From assembly GCA_900129595.1 (NCBI GenBank), contig FQWG01000031.1:1-37979 (forward strand): a stretch of 37,979 nucleotides of DNA, read 5' to 3'. A program made the translations under genes and the position numbers. Each line of letters opens with the position of its first letter. Positions within the stretch are counted from its first letter, which is position 1. Below are positions 8,093 to 16,964 of this stretch, piece after piece. Under the pieces are notes generated by a model that worked only from the letters and a program-made list of their open reading frames with translations, was not told the DNA's origin and ran no database searches. Source of the stretch: Flavobacterium frigidimaris (GTDB lineage Bacteria > Bacteroidota > Bacteroidia > Flavobacteriales > Flavobacteriaceae).

Positions 8093-9265
8093 ATGATAAA
8101 AATGCAGCAAACAATGCGATGGTTTGGTCCTCAGGACAGCGTTACTTTAATCGATATAAAACAAGCCGGAGCAACCGGAATTGTAACGGCTTTGCATCAA
8201 ATTCCGGTTGGGGAAATCTGGGAGGTTTCTGCGATTCAGGAAAGACAGCAAATAATAAAGGAAGCAGGATTGGAGTGGATAGTCGTAGAAAGTTTACCTG
8301 TTCATGAAGAAATTAAGAGAGCCACCGGAAACTATTTGCAATATATTGAAAACTATAAAACCAGTATAAAAAATCTGTCGGATTGTGGTATTACCATCAT
8401 TACCTATAATTTTATGCCCATTTTAGACTGGGTTCGCACAAACCATAATTACAGTAATCCGGACGGAAGCAAAGCTTTGTTGTACAATCAGGAAGCGTTT
8501 ACTTATTTTGATGTTTATCTTTTAAAAAGACCAAATGCTGAAAAAGATTATTCAGAAACAGAAAAAGAAAATGCGCTGAAATTTGGTAATCAGCTTTCTG
8601 AAGAAGAGAAGGAATTACTTTTTAAAAATGTATTGCTGGGATTGCCGGGAAGTAAAATCAATTTTACGGCAGAACAGATTCTTTCATTATTAGATAATTA
8701 TGCAGCTGTCAACAATGAAAAACTAAGAGAAAATCTTATTTATTTTTTAACACAAATCGCTCCGGTTGCGTCAGAATACGGTGCGAAATTAGCGATTCAT
8801 CCTGATGATCCGCCGTTTTCGGTTTTGGGTTTACCCAGAATCGTTTCTACTGAAGACGACCTTAAAGCTATTTTTGAAGCTGTTCCATTCAATTTAAACG
8901 GCTTGTGCTATTGCACAGGTTCTTTAGGAGCAAATCCGGATAATAATCTCGAGAGAATTATAGACGATTATGGAGACCGAATTCACTTTTTGCATTTAAG
9001 AAATGTCATCCGCGAAGATGAAAATATTTTCAGAGAATCAGAACATTTGAATGGAGACAATAAGATGGAAAGGATTATGGAGCAACTGCTTCTGTTAATG
9101 AACAAAACAAAAGTAAGTTTGCCTATGCGTCCCGATCATGGTTTTTTGCATTCAGTAGATGAAACAAAAGAAACGTATCCCGGATATTCCCTTGTGGGAA
9201 GACTGAAAGGTCTTGCTGAATTAAGAGGATTAGAAATGGGAATTGCTTATAAGCTGAAGCAGTAA
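8093..9265 (+). CDS. uxuA: Mannonate dehydratase
   Basis: 390 aa, normal for UxuA, cytoplasmic. It converts D-mannonate to 2-keto-3-deoxy-D-gluconate in glucuronate breakdown. Family signatures: N-terminal MRWFGPQD, HPDDPP with His236, LCYCTGSLGANPDN with Cys272/Cys274, FLHLRNV, and MRPDHG near the C-terminus; these His, Cys and Asp residues form the metal site. The start at 8093 or the Met three codons later are both possible. It follows the SDR by 18 bp. The upstream isomerase (UxaC) and downstream KDG kinase/aldolase are not in this window and must be elsewhere. Confidence 0.95.
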   Translation: MIKMQQTMRWFGPQDSVTLIDIKQAGATGIVTALHQIPVGEIWEVSAIQERQQIIKEAGLEWIVVESLPVHEEIKRATGNYLQYIENYKTSIKNLSDCGITIITYNFMPILDWVRTNHNYSNPDGSKALLYNQEAFTYFDVYLLKRPNAEKDYSETEKENALKFGNQLSEEEKELLFKNVLLGLPGSKINFTAEQILSLLDNYAAVNNEKLRENLIYFLTQIAPVASEYGAKLAIHPDDPPFSVLGLPRIVSTEDDLKAIFEAVPFNLNGLCYCTGSLGANPDNNLERIIDDYGDRIHFLHLRNVIREDENIFRESEHLNGDNKMERIMEQLLLLMNKTKVSLPMRPDHGFLHSVDETKETYPGYSLVGRLKGLAELRGLEMGIAYKLKQ

Positions 9266-9277
9266 TTTTTTAAATAG

Positions 9278-9415
9278 ACACATAAATTAGTAAAATACGC
9301 TTAACAGAAATTTTATATAATCAAGATTTTTTCACATTTAGCTATGTGTATTTAAACAAGTGAAATGATTCTGTAGACAAAGAAAAGCTATGTCTCCATG
9401 TGTTTAAAAAATAAA
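9278..9415. repeat. Degenerate interspersed repeat between uxuA and the GH115 gene
   Basis: The gap holds related strings: ACACATA at 9278-9284, AGCTATGTGTATTTAAACAA starting at 9340, and AGCTATGTCTCCATGTGTTT from about 9388. CTATGT...ATGTGT...TTTAAA strings and their complements look like the dispersed CTATGTNNCTATGTGTTTAAAA family that I recall from Flavobacterium intergenic regions. The last copy overlaps the first codons of the longer GH115 reading frame, so those codons are probably not translated. Confidence 0.4.
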
Positions 9416-9418
9416 ACG

Positions 9419-12292
9419 ATGAACGATCTAAAAACTCAATTTTTACAAATTATTTTCATGTTTTTCCTTCTGGGATTTGGCACAAAATCTTATGCTGTAA
9501 ATCCAGAGAAATATGTGGTAAATACAGCTTCTTCTGAAAATTTCCCTTTAGTTTCAAAAGGAAAAACGGCTTCTATTCTGGTAAGTGAAAATGATTTTCC
9601 GGGAGTTTTACGTGTTACAGGACATTTAGAAAATGATCTTTTCAAGGTCTCAGATTTACATCCAAAACAAATCAGTAAAATCTCAGAAGCAACAGATTAT
9701 GTTGTGATTATTGGAACATTGGGTAAAAGTACAATTATAGATCAATTAGTGAAAGAAGGAAAAATTGATGCCGGTCAATTGAAAGGGAAATGGGAAAAAT
9801 TCACCACACAGATTGTAGATAATCCTGCAAAAGGAATTAAAAAAGCACTGGTCATTACCGGTTCAGACAAGCGAGGCACAATTTACGGAATTTATGATTT
9901 ATCGAGTCAAATAGGCATTTCTCCCTGGTATTTCTGGGCAGATGTTCCCGTTAAAAAACAATCAGAATTACATGTTTTACCAGGCGTTCATTCTCAGGGC
10001 GAACCAAAAGTAAAATACCGGGGCATTTTTATCAATGACGAAGCTCCGGCATTATCAGGCTGGGCGTTCGAAAAATATGGCGGATTTAATGCGAAATTCT
10101 ATGATACGGTTTTTGAATTGATTCTGAGAATGAAAGGCAATTATTTATGGCCATCGATGTGGGGAAGAATGTTTTATGTAGATGATGCTCAAAATGCGGT
10201 TTTGGCCGATGAATACGGAATTGTGATGGGAACTTCGCACCACGAACCTCTAACGAGAGCGCACGCCGAATGGTCTGACTTAGGAAAAGGAAAATGGGAT
10301 TTTAATACCAATTCAGAAAATCTGATTTCGTTCTGGAAAGACGGAATGAAAAGAATGGGAACTAAAGAAAGTATTGTAACTGTTGGGATGCGTGGCGATG
10401 GCGACGAACCTATGACAGAGGGAACAGCAATCGACTTATTAGAAAATATCGTAAAAATACAGCGAAATATTATTGCCGAAGTAACCCAAAAGCCTATCGA
10501 AGAAACGCCGCAAATGTGGGCGCTTTATAAAGAAGTTCAGGATTATTACGACAAAGGAATGCGCGTTCCGGATGATATAACACTTTTGTTGTGCGATGAC
10601 AATTGGGGAAATATCAGGAAATTGCCTGAACCCGATGCAAAGCCAAGAAAAGGCGGTTACGGTATTTATTACCATTATGATTATGTTGGGGGACCAAGAA
10701 ATTACAAATGGATCAATACCAACCAGATTGAGCGTACGTGGGAACAAATGGATTTGGCATATCAATATGGAGTTGACAAAATCTGGATTGTAAATGTAGG
10801 CGATATCAAACCTATGGAATTTCCGATTGAGTTTTTTCTGGATATGGCATGGAATCCAGAAAAGTTCAATGCAGGTAATTTAGGTCAATATTATAAAGAT
10901 TGGGCAAAGGAAAATTTTGGAGATCAAAATACTGATGATATCGTTGAAATCTTAAAATTATATACAAAATACAATGCCCGCCGAAAACCTGAATTACTAA
11001 ATGCTAAAACGTATAGTATCACGAACGATAATGAAGCGGAAAATGTTTTGGTGGATTATAAAATATTGGCTGAGAAAGCCAGTCAGATTAATAATCAATT
11101 GCAACCAGCCTATAAAGACGCTTTTTATCAATTGGTTTTGTTTCCTGTTTTGGCAAGTTCTAATATAAATGAATTGTATGTGGCAACAGCAAAGAATCAA
11201 TTGTATGCGAATCAGGGGAGGGCCTCGGCCAATGATTATGCAAAACAGGTAAAAGTACTTTTTGAAAAAGACAGTTTATTGACGAATTATTATCACACAA
11301 AATTAGCCGGAGGAAAGTGGAATCACATGATGGCGCAAACACACATAGGGTACACGAACTGGCAAGAGCCTAAAACGAATGTAATTCCGGAAACCACGAT
11401 TATAACGTTGTCTAATAAAGCAGAACCCGGAATTGCAATCGAAGGATCTGAAAATTATTGGATCAATAATAAACAGGAAATAGTGCTGGCTTCTTTGAAT
11501 TCATTTAGGAATAAAACGACTTATATTGATTTATTTAATCGCGGAACAAAACCTTTCGACTTTAAAATAAGTGCTAAAAACGACTGGATTACGTTTTCGA
11601 AATCAAACGGAACGATTACGGAAGACGAAAGAATTGTAATAAGTATCGATTGGAAAAAAGCTCCGAAAGGAAATCTGAAAAGTAAATTCGTCATTACAGC
11701 AAACAAACAAAAGTTTGAGGTTACTGTAAATTTTACGAATGCTGAATTGAATGATGTTCAGGGCTTTGTCGAAAATAACGGACATATTGCGATAGATGCC
11801 CAAAATTATTCAAGAGCCCTAAACGAAAATAATGTGCACTGGACAACGATTCCGAATATCGGGAAAACAGGATCCGGTATTACTTTAAAACCTTCGAATA
11901 TCTTGCCAGTTGCAATTTCTGAGCAATCGCCAAGAGTAGAATATGATGTTCATTTTTTTAGCCAAGGAAATATAAAAGTACACGCTTATTTTTCGCCTAC
12001 AATTAATTTTACAGTTCGTGACGGATTAAAATATGGCGTTTCTTTTGATGCTGAAATTCCTCAAATAATGAACCTGAATGCTGATAATTCTGAGAAAAAG
12101 TGGAATGAGTCAGTTGCTGATAATATTAAAATCATAACCTCTTTGCATAAAATCGAGACTACAGGAAACCATGTATTGAAAATTTATGGAGCAGATCCTG
12201 CTTTGGTGCTTCAGAAGATTGTGATCGAAACTGAAACAGGTCAATTATTAGAAACTTATTTAGGACCACCGGAAAGTTTTCAAAAAAAATAA
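9419..12292 (+). CDS. GH115 alpha-glucuronidase
   Basis: 957 aa from the ATG at 9419, the usual size for GH115. A Met 7 codons upstream (9398) is possible, but it lies in repeat-like sequence and would precede a normal signal peptide (MNDLKTQFLQIIFMFFLLGF, cut near SYA). GH115 enzymes remove (methyl)glucuronic acid from internal as well as terminal xylose residues. Recognisable blocks: SPWYFWADVP, KYRGIFINDEAPAL, GNYLWPSMWGRMF, GTSHHEPLTRAHAEW, VGMRGDGDEPM, LLCDDNWGNIRKLP and KIWIVNVGDIKPMEFP across about residues 130-470, then helices and a C-terminal GH115 beta-sandwich ending in the QKIVIETETGQ strand. It is likely periplasmic, 22 bp upstream of the GH10 gene. With GH67 it gives complementary internal and terminal debranching. 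Confidence 0.95.
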   Translation: MNDLKTQFLQIIFMFFLLGFGTKSYAVNPEKYVVNTASSENFPLVSKGKTASILVSENDFPGVLRVTGHLENDLFKVSDLHPKQISKISEATDYVVIIGTLGKSTIIDQLVKEGKIDAGQLKGKWEKFTTQIVDNPAKGIKKALVITGSDKRGTIYGIYDLSSQIGISPWYFWADVPVKKQSELHVLPGVHSQGEPKVKYRGIFINDEAPALSGWAFEKYGGFNAKFYDTVFELILRMKGNYLWPSMWGRMFYVDDAQNAVLADEYGIVMGTSHHEPLTRAHAEWSDLGKGKWDFNTNSENLISFWKDGMKRMGTKESIVTVGMRGDGDEPMTEGTAIDLLENIVKIQRNIIAEVTQKPIEETPQMWALYKEVQDYYDKGMRVPDDITLLLCDDNWGNIRKLPEPDAKPRKGGYGIYYHYDYVGGPRNYKWINTNQIERTWEQMDLAYQYGVDKIWIVNVGDIKPMEFPIEFFLDMAWNPEKFNAGNLGQYYKDWAKENFGDQNTDDIVEILKLYTKYNARRKPELLNAKTYSITNDNEAENVLVDYKILAEKASQINNQLQPAYKDAFYQLVLFPVLASSNINELYVATAKNQLYANQGRASANDYAKQVKVLFEKDSLLTNYYHTKLAGGKWNHMMAQTHIGYTNWQEPKTNVIPETTIITLSNKAEPGIAIEGSENYWINNKQEIVLASLNSFRNKTTYIDLFNRGTKPFDFKISAKNDWITFSKSNGTITEDERIVISIDWKKAPKGNLKSKFVITANKQKFEVTVNFTNAELNDVQGFVENNGHIAIDAQNYSRALNENNVHWTTIPNIGKTGSGITLKPSNILPVAISEQSPRVEYDVHFFSQGNIKVHAYFSPTINFTVRDGLKYGVSFDAEIPQIMNLNADNSEKKWNESVADNIKIITSLHKIETTGNHVLKIYGADPALVLQKIVIETETGQLLETYLGPPESFQKK

Positions 12293-12314
12293 CTATTAAC
12301 TATAACCAAAAGAT

Positions 12315-13430
12315 ATGAAACTAATTAACCATTGTTTGCCACTGATTTCTATACTGATTTTAAACAGTTGTAATATAAAGAAAACAGAAGTATCAGCTTC
12401 TTTAAAAAACAGTTACAAAGACGATTTTTATATGGGTACAGCTTTAAGTGCCGATCAAATTGAAGAAAAAAACGCCAAGGAAGATTCATTGATATGCAGG
12501 GAATTCAATGCCATTACAGCTGAAAATATTATGAAATCGATGTTTGTACATCCACAAAAAGACAAATACGATTTTACTTTGTCAGACAAGTTTGTGGCGT
12601 TTGGAGAAAAAAACAAAATGTTTATTCACGGACATACCCTGATTTGGCACAGTCAGCTCGCGCCCTGGATGGAGAAAATCAAAGACAGTACAGAAATGAA
12701 AGCTTTTATGAAAGATCATATCACGACGATCGTATCTCAATACAAAGGCAGAATCAATTCCTGGGATGTTGTTAATGAAGCTTTGAACGAGGATGGAACT
12801 TTACGAAAATCAGTGTTTTTGAATACACTTGGAGAAGATTATCTGGTGGATGCTTTTAAATTGGCAGCAGCAGCAGATCCAAAAGTAGATTTGTATTATA
12901 ACGATTATAATCTTGAAGATCCCGCAAAAAGAGAAGGTGTTATTCGATTGGTGAAAAAGATCAAAGCTGCCGGAGGAAAAATCGACGGAGTAGGAAGCCA
13001 GGGACATTGGCAATTAGATAGTCCATCACTCGAAGAAATCGAAAAAAGCATATTGGCGTATTCAGCTTTGGGAGTTAAAGTCGCTTTTACCGAATTAGAT
13101 ATTACCGTTTTGCCCAATCCATGGGATTTAAAAGGAGCAGACGTAAATCAGAATTTCGAAGGAAACGCAAAAATGAATCCGTATCCTGAAATACTTCCGG
13201 ATTCTGTACAGACCAAACTGGCGCAGCGATATGCGGATATTTTTAAACTGTTCCTAAAACACAAAGATAAAATCAGCAGGGTCACTTTTTGGGGCGTTCA
13301 CGACGGACAATCCTGGCTGAACGACTGGCCAATAAAAGGAAGAACCAACTATCCATTATTGTTTGATAAAGAACTGCAGCCTAAAAAAGCCTACAACAGT
13401 GTTATGCAGTTAAAAGAAGCAAAAAAATAA
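12315..13430 (+). CDS. GH10 endo-beta-1,4-xylanase, lipoprotein, single domain
   Basis: 371 aa. Lipoprotein signal with Cys19 (LILNSC); the following NIKK lacks the acidic residues of a flavobacterial surface-export signal, so it probably faces the periplasm. GH10 TIM barrel: GHTLIWHSQ at about 110, acid/base Glu155 in WDVVNEA, YYNDYN, GVGSQGHW, nucleophile Glu260 in FTELDI, and WGVHDGQSW. No carbohydrate-binding module. A compact GH10 in the periplasm fits cutting of imported, debranched xylo-oligosaccharides down to small products, in contrast to the module-bearing GH10 at 30838. It closes the GH67 operon; a weak hairpin and then operators of the next operon follow. Confidence 0.95.
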   Translation: MKLINHCLPLISILILNSCNIKKTEVSASLKNSYKDDFYMGTALSADQIEEKNAKEDSLICREFNAITAENIMKSMFVHPQKDKYDFTLSDKFVAFGEKNKMFIHGHTLIWHSQLAPWMEKIKDSTEMKAFMKDHITTIVSQYKGRINSWDVVNEALNEDGTLRKSVFLNTLGEDYLVDAFKLAAAADPKVDLYYNDYNLEDPAKREGVIRLVKKIKAAGGKIDGVGSQGHWQLDSPSLEEIEKSILAYSALGVKVAFTELDITVLPNPWDLKGADVNQNFEGNAKMNPYPEILPDSVQTKLAQRYADIFKLFLKHKDKISRVTFWGVHDGQSWLNDWPIKGRTNYPLLFDKELQPKKAYNSVMQLKEAKK

Positions 13431-13441
13431 TTTTCAGGATA

Positions 13442-13470
13442 AAAAAGAGCTTCTTTTTGAGAACTTTTTT
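13442..13470 (+). terminator. Weak hairpin after the GH10 gene
   Basis: AAAAAGA (13442-13448) pairs with TCTTTTT (13452-13458) over a 3-nt loop, and a run of six T follows at 13465-13470. The AT-only stem makes it a weak terminator, so partial read-through into the transporter operon is possible. Confidence 0.3.
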
Positions 13471-13482
13471 ACAATCGGTTGT
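13471..13482 (-). promoter_or_regulatory. Candidate LacI-type operator, upstream copy, transporter promoter
   Basis: ACAATCGGTTGT, the reverse complement of ACAACCGATTGT. It lies 31 bp before the -7 box TAAATTTG (13513-13520) and 78 bp (start to start) from a second copy at 13549, so the pair flanks the promoter. Confidence 0.6.
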
Positions 13483-13512
13483 TTTTAGTTTTAATATTGA
13501 AATAAAGTAAAC

Positions 13513-13520
13513 TAAATTTG
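13513..13520 (+). promoter_or_regulatory. Putative -7 box of the GPH transporter operon
   Basis: TAAATTTG matches TAnnTTTG exactly and lies between the two operator copies. The expected -33 region around 13490 is only T-rich. Transcription would start near 13527, giving a leader of about 170 nt that contains the downstream operator. Confidence 0.5.
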
Positions 13521-13548
13521 CATAATATGTTTTTTTAGCTAATTTTAC

Positions 13549-13560
13549 ACAACCGATTGT
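13549..13560 (+). promoter_or_regulatory. Candidate LacI-type operator, downstream copy, transporter promoter
   Basis: ACAACCGATTGT, about 20-30 bp downstream of the predicted start of transcription. That position suits repression by blocking elongation or by looping with the copy at 13471. Confidence 0.6.
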
Positions 13561-13695
13561 TTAAAATGAAAAAGACTTGTTTTTAAAGCATTAGACAAAT
13601 AAAAGGAACCGGAAAATTGATAAAATAAATTCATATTATTATAAAACAAAAATCAAGTTTGATTTTAAACTAACCAAAATAACCACAAACCAATA

Positions 13696-15129
13696 ATGAA
13701 TTACATTTCCCAAAAATTATCCATTAAAGAAAAAATCGGATACAGCTTAGGCGACCTCGCAGCCAATTTAGTTTTTCAGACTTTGATGACCTATCTGGCT
13801 TATTTTTATACAGATATCTACGGATTATCGCCTACGGATTCTTCTATTATTATGTTGGTTGTAGGTCTTATTGCCGCTTTTATCTTTAACCCGATTATTG
13901 GTGTTCTGGCAGATAGAACAAGTACCAAATGGGGGAAGTTCAGGCCCTGGATTCTCATTACTGCAATACCATTGGGCGTGATTGCTTTATTGGCTTTCTC
14001 GACACCCGATTTTTCGTATCACGGAAAAGTAATTTATGCCGTTGTAACCTATACTTTATTATTGCTTTTTTACGCAAGCAACAATTTGCCTTATTCGGCA
14101 TTAAGCGGTGTAATTACAGGCGATATGCGAGAAAGAAACAGTTTGTCATCATATCGTTTTGTAGCAGTAATGTTTGCACAATTCTTCGTTCAGGTTTTTA
14201 TGCTCGGAATCATCAAAAGTGCCGGAAACGGAGACAAAGCCATTGGTATCGAAAAAGTAATGACGGCATTGGCTATTATTGGAACCATCATGCTGTTGAT
14301 CACATTTTTGACAACAAAAGAACGCATTATTCCTAAACCGGAGCAAAAGTCAAGTATCAGAGAAGATTTGAGCGATTTGATGAAAAACAAACCGTGGATT
14401 ATTATGCTGACATTGACAACATTGGTTTTTATAACCCTGGCGATGAAAGGTGGTGCGTATGTGTATTATTTTGAGAATTATGTAAACAAAGAACAATTGG
14501 CAATTTTTATTCAGCCTATCCTGGATGTATTATCAAATATTGGATTAAACCATTTTGGGAATGATCCTGTTTCAGCAGGATTTGGATTGTTTAATGCGGG
14601 CGGAATCATCTTTATGATCGTGGGAATTACCTTGTCAAAAGGTCTCGCTGATAAATATGGAAAACGAAACATTTTTGGATTGTTTTTATTCATTTCGACT
14701 TTGTTTATCATCGCGTTTTATTTCTTTCCGTCAACTGCTATCGGTTTAATATTTTTCTCCCAGATCTTTCATGGATTTTTTTACGGAATCACGATCCCGA
14801 TTCTTTGGGCGATGATTGCAGACGTTGCAGATTATTCAGAATGGCTGAACAATCGTCGTGCTACCGCCATTATATTTTCGGCTATGATGGTAGGTTTAAA
14901 AGCAGGTTTAAGTATTGGCGGATCGCTGACCACTTTGTTTTTAGGATACTTTCATTATGTGCCAAACTCCCTGATACAAACAGATACGGCAATAAACGGA
15001 ATAAAATTATTGGTGAGTATTTTTCCTGCGATGCCATTTTTAGTGGGAGCCGCCTTATTGTTTTTTTATAAAATCAATAAAAAAATGGAAGTGCAAATAG
15101 AAGCCGATTTAAAAGAAAGAAGAACTTAA
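13696..15129 (+). CDS. GPH-family sugar:cation symporter (xyloside/xylo-oligosaccharide type)
   Basis: 477 aa inner-membrane protein with about 12 hydrophobic segments, the usual size for the glycoside-pentoside-hexuronide family of the major facilitator superfamily. N-terminal IGYSLGDLAANLVFQ and the loop GVLADRTSTKWGKFRPWI (family D-R-T-x-x-x-W-G-K-F-R-P signature) are diagnostic, as is MIADVADYSEW in the second half. It is followed after 28 bp by a cytoplasmic GH43, so short xylosides or xylobiose are the most likely cargo, with xylose or a uronate as alternatives. Two candidate operators flank its promoter. Family assignment is firm, substrate inferred. Confidence 0.9.
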   Translation: MNYISQKLSIKEKIGYSLGDLAANLVFQTLMTYLAYFYTDIYGLSPTDSSIIMLVVGLIAAFIFNPIIGVLADRTSTKWGKFRPWILITAIPLGVIALLAFSTPDFSYHGKVIYAVVTYTLLLLFYASNNLPYSALSGVITGDMRERNSLSSYRFVAVMFAQFFVQVFMLGIIKSAGNGDKAIGIEKVMTALAIIGTIMLLITFLTTKERIIPKPEQKSSIREDLSDLMKNKPWIIMLTLTTLVFITLAMKGGAYVYYFENYVNKEQLAIFIQPILDVLSNIGLNHFGNDPVSAGFGLFNAGGIIFMIVGITLSKGLADKYGKRNIFGLFLFISTLFIIAFYFFPSTAIGLIFFSQIFHGFFYGITIPILWAMIADVADYSEWLNNRRATAIIFSAMMVGLKAGLSIGGSLTTLFLGYFHYVPNSLIQTDTAINGIKLLVSIFPAMPFLVGAALLFFYKINKKMEVQIEADLKERRT

Positions 15130-15157
15130 TTATTTAAAATAAAACCTAAAAACGACT

Positions 15158-16192
15158 ATGCCTGAAGATAGTATTGAACAAATTAATTTTGAGCAAATTA
15201 ATAAATTAGCCATTTCGAAACCTTTAGTATCGCATATGTACACGGCTGATCCATCGGCACATGTATTCAACGGTAAGATTTATATTTATCCTTCGCATGA
15301 TATCGATGCCGGGATCCCGTTTAATGACAACGGCGATCATTTTGGCATGGAAGATTATCATGTTTTTTCGATGGAAAACATTCAATCAGAAGTAGTAGAT
15401 AATGGTGTTGCTCTGCATGTAAGTGATGTAGCATGGGCCGAAAAACAAATGTGGGCACCGGATGCCGCGCACAAAAATGGAAAATATTATTTGTATTTTC
15501 CTGCGAAACGTACCAACGGAATTTTTCAGATTGGAGTTGCTGTAAGTGATTCTCCAGTGGGGCCTTTTTTGCCCGAACCAGATGCCATAAAAGGAAGTTA
15601 TAGTATTGATCCTGCCGTTTTTGAAGACGAAGATGGTAAACATTATATTTATTTTGGCGGAATTTGGGGCGGACAGCTTCAAAAATACCGAAGCAATCAA
15701 TACAATAAAAATCACGAAGAGCCTACGGGTGAAGAACCGGCTTTAGGGCCTATCGTTGCTATGCTGAGAGACGATATGTTAGAATTTGCCGAAGACCCGA
15801 AAGAAATTAAAATTCTGGATGAAAACGGAAAAATTTTGTCAGCAGGTGATAATGCCCGTCGTTTTTTTGAAGCTTCCTGGGTACACAAATACAACGATAA
15901 ATATTACTTTTCATATTCTACAGGAGACACCCATTTTATCTGTTATGCGATAGGCGATAATCCGTACGGGCCTTTTACGTATCAGGGCCGAATCCTGAAT
16001 CCTGTGGTAGGATGGACTTCGCATCATTCGATTTGTAAAGTAGAAGATGAATGGTATTTGTTTTATCACGATTCGAGTTTATCAAAAGGAGTTACGCATT
16101 TAAGAAGTATGAAAGTAACCAAAATCGATTATCTCGAAGATGGTACAATAGTTACCATAGATCCGTATGGTATCAGAAGATTAGCCGATTAA
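15158..16192 (+). CDS. GH43 beta-xylosidase/alpha-L-arabinofuranosidase, cytoplasmic
   Basis: 344 aa, single five-bladed propeller, no signal peptide (starts MPEDSIEQINFEQ), so cytoplasmic. Catalytic residues: base Asp31 in TADPSAHVF, pKa-modulating Asp151 in SIDPAVF, acid Glu238 in FFEASW. The motif set (HVFNGKIYIYPSHD, MWAPDAAHKNGKYYLYFPAK) resembles GH43 subfamily 1, but I cannot verify the subfamily. Co-transcribed with the GPH carrier, it would hydrolyse imported xylobiose/xylotriose or arabinosyl-xylose to monomers for XylA. The activity split between xylosidase and arabinofuranosidase cannot be read from sequence. Confidence 0.92.
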   Translation: MPEDSIEQINFEQINKLAISKPLVSHMYTADPSAHVFNGKIYIYPSHDIDAGIPFNDNGDHFGMEDYHVFSMENIQSEVVDNGVALHVSDVAWAEKQMWAPDAAHKNGKYYLYFPAKRTNGIFQIGVAVSDSPVGPFLPEPDAIKGSYSIDPAVFEDEDGKHYIYFGGIWGGQLQKYRSNQYNKNHEEPTGEEPALGPIVAMLRDDMLEFAEDPKEIKILDENGKILSAGDNARRFFEASWVHKYNDKYYFSYSTGDTHFICYAIGDNPYGPFTYQGRILNPVVGWTSHHSICKVEDEWYLFYHDSSLSKGVTHLRSMKVTKIDYLEDGTIVTIDPYGIRRLAD

Positions 16193-16241
16193 GATTTTTG
16201 TTTATTGAAAATAATAGTAACAGGTCCAAATTTTATTTTCT

Positions 16242-16943
16242 ATGAAAAAAGAAGATGAAAAAGAAAATCCCGCCGTTCAATATAGTACCAATGCAATAGA
16301 AATCGATTGTGTGATCTTTAATTTTCAGGGAGATATCCTCAAAGTTTTATTGGTAAAGCAAAAAGACAAACAAGGAAATTGGGGATTGGCGAATGACCGG
16401 ATCAAAGCAGGAGAAACTATATCAGGTACAGCTCATAACATTCTGCGAAAGTACATTGGCTTTGATAATTTCTTTCTTGAACAATTGAAAGCATTTGGTT
16501 ATCCGTCGCCATCATCCTCTCAGGAAGAGATTTCGATAGGATATTATGCGATGGTAAAAAAAGATAATGATTTAGATAAAGCTATTTTTAATCCGGATGT
16601 AGAATGGATTGGCATTAACGAAATTTCAGGTTTAAACGATAAACACAAAGTAATTCTGGATTATAGTCTTAAAGAATTGCGCAGGAATATTTGCAAAAGT
16701 GCGATTGGGTTTACTTTGCTACCGGAGAAATTTACCTTGTTGCAAGTGATGCATCTTTATGAGGAAATTCTGGGAATCGAAATCAATAAATCTAATTTCA
16801 GGAGAAAGATATTGCAAATGGGATTGGTGCATGATGCTAACGAAAAGGAAGAAGCCGTTTCGCACAGAGCTGCAAAATTTTACAGCATCAATCTGAAGCA
16901 GCACGAAATGTTAGCGCACAGAGAATTGAATTTTAATTTTTAA
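16242..16943 (+). CDS. NUDIX-like sugar-responsive transcriptional regulator with winged-helix C-terminus
   Basis: 233 aa, cytoplasmic. Residues about 15-150 look like a NUDIX fold (IDCVIFNFQGDILKVLLVKQ, then GNWGLANDRIKAGETI), but the catalytic box is lost: the position of R-E-x-x-E-E is N66-I-L-R-K-Y, with none of the three metal-binding Glu kept, so hydrolysis is unlikely. Residues about 155-233 (LPEKFTLLQVMHLYEEILGI, SNFRRKILQMGL) form the winged-helix typical of NrtR/AraR-type regulators. A NUDIX-derived AraR controls arabinose genes in Bacteroides. Here the neighbours are GH43 genes 49 bp upstream and 21 bp downstream, so a pentose or a derivative is the likely effector. Confidence 0.88.
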   Translation: MKKEDEKENPAVQYSTNAIEIDCVIFNFQGDILKVLLVKQKDKQGNWGLANDRIKAGETISGTAHNILRKYIGFDNFFLEQLKAFGYPSPSSSQEEISIGYYAMVKKDNDLDKAIFNPDVEWIGINEISGLNDKHKVILDYSLKELRRNICKSAIGFTLLPEKFTLLQVMHLYEEILGIEINKSNFRRKILQMGLVHDANEKEEAVSHRAAKFYSINLKQHEMLAHRELNFNF

Positions 16944-16964
16944 AAAACGGATTCAGATAAAGAT

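Noticed and set aside
9398..9418. Upstream Met as the start of the GH115 gene
   Set aside because: The seven extra codons fall in repeat-like DNA and would precede a complete signal peptide that begins at 9419.
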